Shown here piece after piece: positions 15,549 to 24,597 of a stretch of DNA of 64,000 nt (position 1 is the first letter of the stretch; each line of letters opens with the position of its first letter). A program made the translations under genes and the position numbers. The stretch spans positions 1 through 64,000 of the forward strand of contig NZ_JAPMLL010000004.1 of assembly GCF_026410255.1 (NCBI RefSeq), given 5' to 3'. The stretch comes from Xanthomarina sp. F1114. Lineage in GTDB: Bacteria > Bacteroidota > Bacteroidia > Flavobacteriales > Flavobacteriaceae. The notes beneath the pieces are model-generated. The model ran no database searches. It worked only from the letters and a program-made list of their open reading frames with translations, and had not been told where the DNA came from.

Positions 15549-16475
15549 ATGAACAACCTATTAGAAGCCCACTCAGTTTCTAAAAAATTCGGAGATTTTA
15601 CAGCTTTAAACCAAGTTTCAATAGCTGTACCAAAAGGAAGTATCTACGGTTTGCTTGGCCCAAATGGAGCGGGTAAAACAACACTTATTCGAATAATTAA
15701 TCAAATTACCATGCCAGATCAAGGCGAGGTTATTTTGGATGGCGAATCTTTAAATTCTCATCATATTAGAGATATTGGTTATTTGCCAGAAGAACGAGGT
15801 TTATATAAGACCATGAAAGTAGGCGAACAAGCCATGTATTTAGCTCGATTAAAAGGATTGAGTAAAGCCGAAGCTAAAATCAGGCTAAAGTATTGGTTTG
15901 AAAGATTAGAAATAGGAGATTGGTGGAATAAAAAAATTCAAGAGCTGTCTAAAGGAATGGCTCAAAAAATTCAATTTATAGTTACGGTTTTACATGAGCC
16001 AAAATTATTGATTTTCGACGAACCTTTTTCCGGATTCGATCCAATCAACGCCATTCTTATTAAAGATGAAATCTTAAGACTAAGAGACAACGGAGCAACC
16101 GTTATATTTTCTACCCACAGAATGGAATCTGTAGAGGAGTTATGCGACCAAATAACCTTGATTCATGAATCTAACAAAATTCTAGACGGAAAGTTAACAG
16201 ACATAAAAAAACAGTTTAAAACTAACACGTTTGAAGTAGGAATAAGAACTTCAAATAATCTTATGTTAGAAAAAGAATTGTCCGAAAAATTTAAGGTTTC
16301 TCCAGCTAGTTTTAAAACACTTGACAACGAGTTGATGCTCAACGTTAAATTATCAGAAAACGATATTCCTAATGATTTGTTGAGCTTTCTAACATCAAAA
16401 GGAGAGGTATCTCACTTTGTGGAGTTAATTCCGAGTGCAAACGATATTTTCATTCAAGCAATTAAGAACAACTAA
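15549..16475 (+). CDS. ABC transporter ATP-binding protein, NatA-like
   Basis: A 308-residue ATPase of the ABC-2 exporter class. Walker A is GPNGAGKTT (37-45), the signature is LSKGMAQK rather than the usual LSGG-Q, and Walker B is LLIFDEPFSGFDP. The C-terminal 80 or so residues match the DUF4162 extension common to NatA-type subunits. The permease gene follows after 1 bp. NatAB systems export Na+ or drugs; the real substrate is unknown. A TATCTTTA near-promoter lies at 15512-15519. Confidence 0.93.
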   Translation: MNNLLEAHSVSKKFGDFTALNQVSIAVPKGSIYGLLGPNGAGKTTLIRIINQITMPDQGEVILDGESLNSHHIRDIGYLPEERGLYKTMKVGEQAMYLARLKGLSKAEAKIRLKYWFERLEIGDWWNKKIQELSKGMAQKIQFIVTVLHEPKLLIFDEPFSGFDPINAILIKDEILRLRDNGATVIFSTHRMESVEELCDQITLIHESNKILDGKLTDIKKQFKTNTFEVGIRTSNNLMLEKELSEKFKVSPASFKTLDNELMLNVKLSENDIPNDLLSFLTSKGEVSHFVELIPSANDIFIQAIKNN

Positions 16476-16476
16476 T

Positions 16477-17790
16477 ATGAATCATTTAGGATTAATTATA
16501 GAAAGAGAGTACTTAACCAAGGTTAAAAATAAATCTTTTATTGTTATGACCATTTTAAGCCCAATTATCATGATTGCGCTTATTGCTGTTGTAGCTTACT
16601 TGTCTCAGGTAAATAATAATAAACAACGTACCATATCTGTTTTGGACGAATCTGGAATTTTAAAAAGCTCTTTTACAGATACTGAAAATGTTAACTATCA
16701 TCTTTTAGATAATATGACACTTGAAGAAGCTAAACTTCTAGTCAATCAAAACGAAGAATATGGGCTCTTGTATATTGGTAATTTTAAAAACATCAATGAA
16801 ATTGGTGAGCATATTAAGTTTTTTTCTGAAGAGTCGCCTTCATTAACCTTGATGTCTGCTTTAGAAAGTAAATTAGAAAAACAACTTACAGATTTAAAAT
16901 TAGAGTTTGAAGGCGTAGATGTTGAGAAAATTAGAGCTTCCAGAATTCGTGTGGACATAGGACAGGAAAGCTTTGTTGGAGAAAAAACATCTAAAATTGA
17001 CAGCGTAGTAAAACTTATTTTTGGTGGACTGGCTGGATATTTACTGTTTATGTTTATCATTATTTATGGTAATATGATTATGAGGAGTGTCATTGAAGAA
17101 AAAACCAGTCGCATCATTGAAATTATTATTTCTTCAGTCAAACCAATTCAGTTAATGTTAGGAAAAATAATTGGTACCTCGCTAGCAGGAATTACGCAGT
17201 TTGTTATTTGGATAATTCTTGGTGGACTTTTAATGACAATTTTGTCCTTAGTTTTTGGAATCGATTTAGCCCAGTCTCAATCCGGACAGCAAGAAATGCT
17301 AAGTCAGGCTATGCAAAATCCTGATGTTAATACCGAAATTCAAAATGTTATATCCGCATTTTATAATTTGCCAATAACCAATTTAATATTTGCCTTTATC
17401 TTATTTTTTATAGGAGGTTACTTGTTGTATAGTTCGCTTTATGCTGCAATTGGAGCTGCTGTAGATAATGAAACAGACACCCAACAGTTTTTATTACCTA
17501 TTTTAATGCCATTAATCCTGGCCGTTTATATCGGTATTTTTACTGTAATCGAAGATCCACATGGAACTGTTTCTACAGTGTTTTCTTTTATTCCCTTTAC
17601 CTCTCCAGTTGTTATGCTTATGAGGATTCCATTTGGCGTTCCAATATGGCAACAGCTACTGTCTTTTGTGTTATTGGTGGGAACCTTTATTTTAACAGTA
17701 TGGTTTGCAGCAAAAATTTATCGAGTGGGTATTTTAATGTACGGTAAGAAACCTAGTTATAAAGAGCTAATTAAGTGGATAAAGTATTAA
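16477..17790 (+). CDS. ABC-2 type permease, NatB-like
   Basis: A 437-residue membrane subunit. The ATG at 16477, 1 bp after the ATPase stop, is preferred over an in-frame codon at 16435 inside the ATPase gene. A first membrane helix (about 20-42) is followed by a long extracytoplasmic domain (about 45-180), then five or six helices from about 195 to the end, the ABC2_membrane_3 layout. The GGYLLYSSLYAAIGAAVDNE segment (quoted in part as LYAAIGAAVDNE) is typical of the NatB family. Works with the preceding ATPase in the inner membrane. Confidence 0.92.
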   Translation: MNHLGLIIEREYLTKVKNKSFIVMTILSPIIMIALIAVVAYLSQVNNNKQRTISVLDESGILKSSFTDTENVNYHLLDNMTLEEAKLLVNQNEEYGLLYIGNFKNINEIGEHIKFFSEESPSLTLMSALESKLEKQLTDLKLEFEGVDVEKIRASRIRVDIGQESFVGEKTSKIDSVVKLIFGGLAGYLLFMFIIIYGNMIMRSVIEEKTSRIIEIIISSVKPIQLMLGKIIGTSLAGITQFVIWIILGGLLMTILSLVFGIDLAQSQSGQQEMLSQAMQNPDVNTEIQNVISAFYNLPITNLIFAFILFFIGGYLLYSSLYAAIGAAVDNETDTQQFLLPILMPLILAVYIGIFTVIEDPHGTVSTVFSFIPFTSPVVMLMRIPFGVPIWQQLLSFVLLVGTFILTVWFAAKIYRVGILMYGKKPSYKELIKWIKY

Positions 17791-17955
17791 AGAAAACATT
17801 AAAGCAGGTTTACAAGGAATAGCATTAATTGTTGCATAAAGTAATGTTAAAGCCAAGTTTAGTGTCTTTTTTCTTCTGTTAAATGCGATATTTATAACAT
17901 AATGCAGATTAAAAAATGAAAATAAAGAATAATAAATAAAGAATTAAGTAGAAAG

Positions 17956-19119
17956 ATGCCAAGAATATTAGTAATAGAAGACGAAGCAGCCATAAGAAGA
18001 GTATTGGTTAAAATTCTTTCAGAAGAGAACCCTAGCTACCAGGTGGAAGAAGCTGAGGACGGTTTAGTTGGAATCGAAAAAATTAAAAATGAAGATTACG
18101 ATTTAGTTTTATGCGATATTAAAATGCCTAAAATGGATGGTGTTGAGGTTTTAGAAGCTGTAAAAAAAATAAAACCTGAAGTTCCAATGGTTATGATTTC
18201 TGGACATGGAGATCTAGATACAGCTGTTAACACTATGAAATTAGGAGCTTTCGATTATATTTCAAAACCCCCAGATTTAAATCGGTTATTAAATACGGTT
18301 CGTATTGCTTTAAATAGTAAAGAGCTTGTAGTTGAAAATAAAAGACTTAAAAAGAAGGTTAGTAAAAACTACGAAATGATTGGCGAAAGCGAAGCTATCT
18401 CTAGTATAAAGGGCATGATTGAGAAAGTAGCTCCAACAGATGCCCGAGTGTTGATTACTGGACCTAATGGAACAGGAAAAGAATTGGTAGCACATTGGTT
18501 ACACCAAAAGAGCGATAGATCTAAAGGTTCTCTAATTGAAGTAAATTGCGCAGCTATACCATCAGAACTTATTGAAAGTGAGTTGTTTGGTCACGTAAAA
18601 GGTGCGTTTACTAGTGCTGTTAAAGATCGTGCTGGAAAATTTGAGGCAGCGCATGGAGGCACTATTTTTTTAGATGAAATTGGAGATATGAGTCTTTCTG
18701 CCCAAGCCAAAGTATTAAGAGCTTTACAAGAAAGTAGAATTCAGCGTGTTGGTAGCGATAAAGACATAAAAGTAGATGTTCGTGTTATTGCAGCAACCAA
18801 TAAAGATTTAAAAAAAGAAATTGAAGAAGGTAATTTTAGAGAAGATTTATATCATCGTTTAGCAGTTATACTTATTAAAGTGCCAGCATTAAACGATAGA
18901 AGAGAAGATATTCCATTATTGATTGAATACTTCTCTGAAAAAATTTCAAAAGAACAAGGAACGGCTGTAAAATCGTTTTCAGCAAAAGCTGTAAAAATGC
19001 TTCAAGAGTACGACTGGACAGGAAACATTAGAGAACTTCGAAATGTGGTAGAACGTTTAATTATTTTAGGAGAAAAAGAAGTTGGAGAAGACGATGTGAA
19101 AATGTTTGCCACAAAATAA
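17956..19119 (+). CDS. sigma-54-interacting response regulator lacking a DNA-binding domain
   Basis: A 387-residue NtrC-like protein: receiver domain (about 1-120) with phospho-acceptor Asp54 in CDIKMPKMDG, and an AAA+ domain (about 140-375) with Walker A GPNGTGKE (169-176), the sigma-54 contact loop GAFTSA (216-221), Walker B FLDEIGD (238-244) and sensor segment NIRELRN. The usual C-terminal Fis-type helix-turn-helix is missing; the protein ends 15 residues after the AAA+ lid. No histidine kinase is nearby. It may activate RpoN from solution. The next gene, ppk2, starts 21 bp downstream. Confidence 0.92.
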   Translation: MPRILVIEDEAAIRRVLVKILSEENPSYQVEEAEDGLVGIEKIKNEDYDLVLCDIKMPKMDGVEVLEAVKKIKPEVPMVMISGHGDLDTAVNTMKLGAFDYISKPPDLNRLLNTVRIALNSKELVVENKRLKKKVSKNYEMIGESEAISSIKGMIEKVAPTDARVLITGPNGTGKELVAHWLHQKSDRSKGSLIEVNCAAIPSELIESELFGHVKGAFTSAVKDRAGKFEAAHGGTIFLDEIGDMSLSAQAKVLRALQESRIQRVGSDKDIKVDVRVIAATNKDLKKEIEEGNFREDLYHRLAVILIKVPALNDRREDIPLLIEYFSEKISKEQGTAVKSFSAKAVKMLQEYDWTGNIRELRNVVERLIILGEKEVGEDDVKMFATK

Positions 19120-19140
19120 ACCTTAAAAAATATTTTCATT

Positions 19141-20019
19141 ATGAAAAAAATAAAAAAAAATGAATTCCAGGTTAAAGAGGCTATCGAGATTAAAAACACC
19201 CCAACAGCCTTTAATCTAGAGGCTGATACCGAAAAGATTGAAAAAAAACTTGGAAAAATTAGAAAGAAATTAGCTAAGCTACAAGATACCATGTATGCAC
19301 ATGGAAAATACTCTGTTCTTGTGTGTTTACAAGGAATGGATACGGCCGGAAAGGACAGTTTGATTCGCGAAGTTTTTAAAGATTTAAATGCTCGTGGAGT
19401 GGTAGTACACAGTTTTAAAGTGCCAACATCTTTCGAATTAAAACACGATTATTTATGGAGACATTATATTAAGCTTCCTCCTCGTGGCAAAATAGGCGTT
19501 TTTAATAGAACACATTATGAAAATGTTCTAGTTACTCGAGTGCATCCTGAGTATATTTTAAATGAAAATTTACCTGAAATAACTTCTATAGAAGATATTA
19601 ATGAAACATTTTGGGACAAGCGCTTTGAACAAATCAATAATTTTGAAAAGTATGTTGCCGAAAACGGAACTATTATATTAAAATTCTTTTTAAACCTATC
19701 AAAAGACGAACAAAAACATAGGTTACTTCGTCGATTGGAAAAGGAAGATAAGAACTGGAAATTCTCTCCTGGAGATTTAGCCGAACGTAAACTTTGGGAT
19801 GATTATCAGGTTTGCTATCAAGATGCAATAAATAGAACTTCTAAAGCACATGCTCCTTGGTTTGCTATTCCAGCGGATGATAAGCCTACCGCAAGATATT
19901 TAGTCGCAAAAATTATTCATCAACATCTAAAGGAATACAAAGACATTAAAGAACCAGAATTGGACGACGAGGTGAAAGACAATTTAAAACTTTATAAAAA
20001 ACAACTTGAAAGCGAATAG
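19141..20019 (+). CDS. ppk2: polyphosphate kinase 2 family protein
   Basis: A 292-residue P-loop kinase of the PPK2 group. Walker A is GMDTAGKD (65-72); the lid region contains LWRHYIKLPPRG and FNRTHYENVLVTRVHP (about 115-145), typical of the polyP:nucleotide phosphotransferase branch. It transfers phosphate between polyphosphate and nucleoside mono- or diphosphates. An N-terminal coiled coil (about 29-52) precedes the domain. It probably shares a transcript with the sigma-54 activator gene, suggesting stress or phosphate control (inference). Confidence 0.93.
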   Translation: MKKIKKNEFQVKEAIEIKNTPTAFNLEADTEKIEKKLGKIRKKLAKLQDTMYAHGKYSVLVCLQGMDTAGKDSLIREVFKDLNARGVVVHSFKVPTSFELKHDYLWRHYIKLPPRGKIGVFNRTHYENVLVTRVHPEYILNENLPEITSIEDINETFWDKRFEQINNFEKYVAENGTIILKFFLNLSKDEQKHRLLRRLEKEDKNWKFSPGDLAERKLWDDYQVCYQDAINRTSKAHAPWFAIPADDKPTARYLVAKIIHQHLKEYKDIKEPELDDEVKDNLKLYKKQLESE

Positions 20020-20094
20020 CCAAATAAGATTTTTACAACCCTTTAAGCAATATGTTTTTTATTATTTATAACTTTATTTTTTAAAACCTAGTTT

Positions 20095-21471
20095 ATGCGA
20101 TGTATCATCCTATTTTTTAGTTTAATTTTTGTTTTAAATACAACAGCACAAACAGATGCAGAAGTACTTAAAAGTATCTATACCACCTCTCTTACAAATG
20201 GGTATAGTTATCAATGGTTAGATCATTTGTCCAACCAGATTGGAGGACGCTTATCAGGATCTTTAAATGCTGAAATAGCAGTGGAATACACTAAAGAAGA
20301 ACTTGAGAAGTTAGGACTGGACAAGGTTTGGTTGCAGCCAGTAATGGTTCCAAAATGGGTTCGTGGTGCCCCAGAGTTTGCTTTTATAGAAACAGTATCG
20401 GGTTCAACAACCAATGTAAATATTTGTGCGCTTGGTGGTTCTATGCCAACTCCTATTGGAGGGCTTAAAGCAAATGTGGTGGAAGTAAAAAGTATGGAGG
20501 AGTTAAAAACTCTAGGTAAAGAAAATATAGAAGGAAAAATTGTTTTTTTTAATCGTCCTATGCAACCAGAAATTATTCAAACTTTTGAGGCTTATGGTAG
20601 TTGCGCCAATCAAAGATATTCTGGTGCTTTGGAAGCTACAAAATATGGAGCTGTTGGAGTTATAGTGAGGTCTTTAAGTTTGCGTCAAGACGATTTTCCT
20701 CACACAGGAAGTATGACTTATGGTAATTTACCTCTTTCAAAACGTATCCCATCTGCAGCAATAAGTACAAACGATGCTAATACATTAAGTACTATGTTGG
20801 CTTTAAATAAGGATGTTAAATTTTACTTTAGTCAGACTTGTAAGCAATTAGACGATGTAAAATCTTATAATGTGATTGGCGAAATTACAGGGAGTCAATT
20901 TCCAAACGAGTACATTATAGTTGGAGGACATCTAGATTCATGGGATTTAGGAGATGGTGCTCACGATGATGGAGCAGGTGTTGTTCAATCTATGGAGGTT
21001 TTACGCTTATTTAAAGAATTAGGTATTAAACCAAAAAGAAGTATTCGTGTAGTATTATTTATGAATGAAGAAAATGGACTTCGTGGAGCTCTAAAGTATG
21101 CTGAAGTGGCAAAGCAAAAAGGCGAAAAGCATATTTTTTCTTTAGAAAGCGACTCTGGAGGATTCACACCTCGTGGGTTTAGTTTTGATTGCAACGATGC
21201 TAACTTTAATCAGGTATTGGGTTGGAAAGACTTATTTAAACCATATTTAATTCATTATTTTGAAAAAGGTGGAAGTGGCGCAGATGTTGGCCCGCTAAAA
21301 ACAGATTCAAATGTTTTATCTGGTTTAAGACCAGATTCTCAACGTTATTTCGATTATCATCATGCCGCAAACGATACTTTTGATGCTGTTAATAAACGAG
21401 AACTAGAACTTGGCGCAGCCTCTATGGCTAGTCTAGTTTATCTATTTGACACCTATGGTTTGGTTAAATAA
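20095..21471 (+). CDS. secreted M28 family (carboxypeptidase Q-like) metallopeptidase
   Basis: A 458-residue protein with a Sec signal peptide (about 1-19, ending TTAQ). The M28 zinc site is recognisable: GGHLDSWDLGDGAHDDGAG (His279 ligand, Asp281 catalytic helper, Asp291/292 bridging), then NEENG with the catalytic base, and the late His in YHHAANDTFDAV. A PA domain-like insert lies around 120-230. It cleaves peptides in the periplasm or outside. The next gene starts 8 bp downstream, so co-transcription is likely. Confidence 0.93.
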   Translation: MRCIILFFSLIFVLNTTAQTDAEVLKSIYTTSLTNGYSYQWLDHLSNQIGGRLSGSLNAEIAVEYTKEELEKLGLDKVWLQPVMVPKWVRGAPEFAFIETVSGSTTNVNICALGGSMPTPIGGLKANVVEVKSMEELKTLGKENIEGKIVFFNRPMQPEIIQTFEAYGSCANQRYSGALEATKYGAVGVIVRSLSLRQDDFPHTGSMTYGNLPLSKRIPSAAISTNDANTLSTMLALNKDVKFYFSQTCKQLDDVKSYNVIGEITGSQFPNEYIIVGGHLDSWDLGDGAHDDGAGVVQSMEVLRLFKELGIKPKRSIRVVLFMNEENGLRGALKYAEVAKQKGEKHIFSLESDSGGFTPRGFSFDCNDANFNQVLGWKDLFKPYLIHYFEKGGSGADVGPLKTDSNVLSGLRPDSQRYFDYHHAANDTFDAVNKRELELGAASMASLVYLFDTYGLVK

Positions 21472-21479
21472 AAACACTC

Positions 21480-21971
21480 ATGAATATTTTTTTTAAAGAA
21501 GAACAAAGGTTTTCACAATGGTGGTTTTGGCTTATCATGTTAGGAATTGGAAGTATTCCTATCTTCGGGATCTACAAACAATTTATTCTCGGAGAAAAGT
21601 TTGGAAACAACCCCATGTCTAACCTAGGGCTTATCATTTTCTCTGTATTTATTTTGGGGCTAATAACCGTATTTTTCTTTATGCGTTTAAAGACAGAAAT
21701 AGATTCTAATGGCATCCGAATGGAGTTTCTTCCTTTAGCCAAGAAATATTTTTTATGGGAAGATGTAAAATCAGTTAAAATTATAAAGTATAGGTTTGTT
21801 GGTTACGGATTGAGATTAAGTATTACGCACGGTACCGTTTATAATACTAGTGGTACCAAAGGGTTATCTATAGAACTTACTAATGGAAAAAAATACTTAA
21901 TTGGAACCCAAAAAGAACTAGAGCTTCAGGCTGTTTTAAAAAGAATAGAAAACAATAAATTGTTAGAATAA
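21480..21971 (+). CDS. membrane protein with PH-like cytoplasmic domain
   Basis: A 163-residue protein with two membrane helices (about 15-33 and 46-67) followed by a beta-rich domain (about 70-160: KTEIDSNGIRMEFLP, YFLWEDVKSVKIIKY, GLSIELTNGKKYLIGTQ). The strand pattern matches bacterial PH-like (DUF304-type) domains. It is the last gene of the unit with the M28 peptidase. No function is established. Confidence 0.8.
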   Translation: MNIFFKEEQRFSQWWFWLIMLGIGSIPIFGIYKQFILGEKFGNNPMSNLGLIIFSVFILGLITVFFFMRLKTEIDSNGIRMEFLPLAKKYFLWEDVKSVKIIKYRFVGYGLRLSITHGTVYNTSGTKGLSIELTNGKKYLIGTQKELELQAVLKRIENNKLLE

Positions 21972-22061
21972 ATTTAGGCTTACATCTATTGTTTTGTGAA
22001 TTGGACTATTTATAATAACTTGGCTAAAAGCTTTAATTGTTTAGATAGCAAATTAACTTTA

Positions 22062-22865
22062 TTAAGTACTTACCTCAGTTTCCTCAATTTCTAATTGTTT
22101 TTTTAAAGTTTTGTCTAAATCCTGTAATAATAAGGTGAATTTCTTTTGGGCTATAACTTGTTTTTGATAGCCTTCCAGTTTGTATGATAATAAATTCCAT
22201 AATTCTAAATTGTCAAATATATTTTCATATTTAGTTTCAGGTCCTCCTTGAACAAGTAGTTTTTTTCTGTTTGGAAAAGCGACCTCCGAATAATTAATAC
22301 TTCTATTGATAAAAGGTTGCACAACCAATTGGTGTTGATTGGTATTGTATTGGTGTGTCTGGTTAATATGGGATAATTGTTGCTGCAACTTTCTAAGTAG
22401 CTTAATAGTTTCCTTGCTTTTTGCCTTATGCGTGTAATTTTTTCCTAGAAATTCTTTTACCATAGGGAAATCAAAACTTTGAGTCCTTACAGTCACCAAT
22501 GGTCCAAGATTTTCTTTTAAGTAGATAATTGAATCTTTGTTTTTAGAATTTAAAATATTTAAGCACTTTTTTGTCATAATAATTAGTGAATCTGTTTGTG
22601 CTTTTTTCGATTTACCAACTGCAATAGCAGGATTTACTTCATGATAAATACCTACAAAATATTCTTTTACATGTTGTTGTTCTTTGTAATCTTGATACCA
22701 TCCATAAATAGCTAAAGCTAATAAAACACTAAGTTTTACAAATATAATTTCTACAAGTCTGTTTTTAAGGAATACTCCAGATTTGTCGTCGCTTTTTTTG
22801 TAAGCAACTAGTTGTTTTACAAGTTTATCCATTTGTTTTTTTATTTTTAATTGGATTTTTTCCAT
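22062..22865 (-). CDS. hypothetical single-pass membrane protein
   Basis: A 267-residue protein with a short basic N-terminal tail (about 1-35), one membrane helix (about 38-58, VEIIFVKLSVLLALAIYGWY), and a large helical extracytoplasmic part that ends in a coiled coil (about 235-265). Its topology resembles the DUF6090-type proteins frequent in Flavobacteriaceae, but I cannot confirm the family. It is monocistronic, with gene-poor DNA on its upstream side. Confidence 0.65.
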   Translation of the reverse strand: MEKIQLKIKKQMDKLVKQLVAYKKSDDKSGVFLKNRLVEIIFVKLSVLLALAIYGWYQDYKEQQHVKEYFVGIYHEVNPAIAVGKSKKAQTDSLIIMTKKCLNILNSKNKDSIIYLKENLGPLVTVRTQSFDFPMVKEFLGKNYTHKAKSKETIKLLRKLQQQLSHINQTHQYNTNQHQLVVQPFINRSINYSEVAFPNRKKLLVQGGPETKYENIFDNLELWNLLSYKLEGYQKQVIAQKKFTLLLQDLDKTLKKQLEIEETEVST

Positions 22866-23402
22866 GAAGGTTGTAGCGCCTTATCGTTTTTAAAGTTAAT
22901 AAAATTGATGAGTTAAATTGAAAGAAATACAAGAAAATGAATAACTAGATCAAAACTTGATATGGAACCAGGCTTTTAATATGACACTTATTATTAAGTT
23001 GCAGCGATATCATTTTTATAGAAGTGTTTTTATGGAACAGACTTCCTTAATATGTTATCCGAGTTTTATTTTTATTAAAAAAAACATAGTAGAAAAGTAA
23101 TAAGCCAATTCCGATTTAAGAAATCATTACTATAATAGACACCATGCCGAAATCTCATCAGAAACATATAGGTTTCGCAATGTTTTTGCTATTTAATACA
23201 AGTTTTGTAACTGTAATAGTTGTCATATTAATACTTCCAGCAAGTAAAATTTTACTGGAAGTATAATTCATATATTTTGAAGTGAAATTAGTTGTAGGGG
23301 TTGAGGTATGTTATTCTTAACCTCCAAAAATAATTTTAAGTTATAATAAAGATACAAATGCTGCTTTCTTAATTTCCCTAGATGTGTTTGTATTAGATAA
23401 AA
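22866..23402. other. 537-bp gene-poor stretch
   Basis: AT-rich region between two minus-strand genes. It holds one possible 40-codon plus-strand frame (23144-23266) and, overlapping its end, a hairpin-forming inverted repeat (23232-23240 with 23255-23263) whose loop itself contains a palindrome. The hairpin has no T tract. I see no tRNA or recognised promoter. Confidence 0.55.
23144..23266 (+). CDS. possible 40-residue single-helix membrane peptide
   Basis: An ATG frame of 40 codons encodes a basic start (MPKSHQKH) followed by one long hydrophobic helix (VTVIVVILILPA). The composition suits a small membrane protein. There is no visible promoter or ribosome-binding sequence, and frames of this length are common by chance in AT-rich DNA, so it is only a candidate. 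Confidence 0.22.
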   Translation: MPKSHQKHIGFAMFLLFNTSFVTVIVVILILPASKILLEV

Positions 23403-23975
23403 TTATTTAAAATCGCCTGCTTCGTCTATTTCGATAACTTCTGGAACATCTTCAATTTTCATAGGTTCATTAGTTTTATCTATTTCAGCTTTTTCATCTT
23501 TCATCTTTTCTAGTTCTAGCGCTACTAAAGAAGAGTCCCAATATCCAAACTCCGTAACAATCTTTTTGTCTATAAATTGAAAAGTAATATGTACTGGAAT
23601 AATAATTTGCTTGTTGTTACCTTCTAAATTTCCTTTTAATAGTCCCCAAAAGTTTACCCAAGATTTACCACTATTGTCTTCAATCATTTCGTATTCTCTG
23701 CTTTCATCTTCAAAAGCACGAGTAGAAAATCCGGCATCATGGTTTTTGTGAAAACCTTCAAGATCTTCTGGCGCTAAGACTACAGATCTAGAGTTATAGT
23801 AAATATGTGCTGTATCTGCATATAGAGACATTAATTTGTCCCATTCTTGATAATTATAATTGCTAATAGCAGCTTTTACAAGTTCTATTTCTTCTGAGTT
23901 TTGTGTGTAACGAGGTGCATTACTACAAGATGTTATAAGTAAAAGTAAAAATCCAATTAAAGTAATATTTTTCAT
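23403..23975 (-). CDS. SnoaL/NTF2-like domain lipoprotein
   Basis: A 190-residue lipoprotein (signal LLLLITSC, Cys17). Residues about 27-155 form an NTF2-like cone: ELVKAAISNYNYQEWDKLMSLYAD near the start, a central GFHKNHD, and strands around WVNFWGLLKG and VHITFQFIDKKIVTEFGYWD (quoted in parts). An acidic Glu/Asp/Lys tail follows. Such proteins often act on or bind small molecules; this one is uncharacterised. No operon partner. Confidence 0.8.
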   Translation of the reverse strand: MKNITLIGFLLLLITSCSNAPRYTQNSEEIELVKAAISNYNYQEWDKLMSLYADTAHIYYNSRSVVLAPEDLEGFHKNHDAGFSTRAFEDESREYEMIEDNSGKSWVNFWGLLKGNLEGNNKQIIIPVHITFQFIDKKIVTEFGYWDSSLVALELEKMKDEKAEIDKTNEPMKIEDVPEVIEIDEAGDFK

Positions 23976-24597
23976 GATTAATGGGTTTTAGGTTAAAATA
24001 ATATTCTTAAATAAAATGATTTTTAGAAGCCTAAAACAAAGAATGCCAAGTTGAGCGTAACAAAATGGTTGCTATATAGTCAGCTTTTGGTTAATAGCAG
24101 ATAGGGCTTTATGCTATTAAAATAAAAATCACTTTAGTAAATAGACGATTTAAATGTCTAGTAATCAAGTAAAAATACAAAATTAATGTGAATGTGTTCT
24201 TACAAGAATGAAAATCTTTAATCTAAAAAAAAGAGCTTATATAATTTCTATTATAGAAAGCACGCAATTAATTGTTTTTTTCTTGTTCTAAGAGTAAGAC
24301 TCTTTTTAGTAGAATTATTCGGGTTTTAATTTTTATTTTGAATAAAGTGAAGAATCGACTCGGTACGTTCTAATTCTTATTGTAAATAAAAAGTCAAATA
24401 AAAAGTCAAATAAAAAGTTGTCTATTTAGTGTTTAATGACAAAGTTGTTTTTATGAAAACGGGTTAAAATTGCAAGTTGTTTTAGTGTTTTGTTATTAAT
24501 TGTCCAAAAAATAACACTTTGTCGGTAATTTTTAACACTTATCTTGTTTATTATTCATAAGCTAAGCTTTTTGATAGTTTTGATAAAAACAAACGAT
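23976..24597. other. 622-bp gene-free stretch
   Basis: AT-rich region between the divergent lipoprotein and T9SS genes. It contains a 12-bp tandem repeat (24384-24419), a short inverted repeat with a T run near 24288-24307, and an imperfect promoter-like TTTG/TATCTTG pair at 24518-24547. No open frame is convincing. Confidence 0.55.
24384..24419. repeat. tandem repeat, three units of 12 bp
   Basis: The unit AAATAAAAAGTC occurs three times in a row; only the last base of the third copy differs. It lies 179 bp upstream of the T9SS type A gene. It could be a slippage-prone tract affecting expression or just a low-complexity run. Confidence 0.85.

Noticed and set aside
16435-16476. N-terminal extension of the ABC permease overlapping the ATPase gene
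   Set aside because: The ATG at 16477 directly after the ATPase stop gives the usual permease N terminus; the extension has no family similarity.
17791-17955. Possible -24/-12 (sigma-54) promoter before the sigma-54 activator gene
   Set aside because: No GG-N10-GC pair with acceptable flanks was found.
22866-23402. tRNA or riboswitch in the 537-bp gap
   Set aside because: No cloverleaf, no T-loop GTTCRA sequence and no recognised aptamer core.
24544-24597. In-frame start 18 codons before the T9SS type A signal peptide
   Set aside because: The signal peptide begins at the ATG at 24598; extra residues would disturb export.
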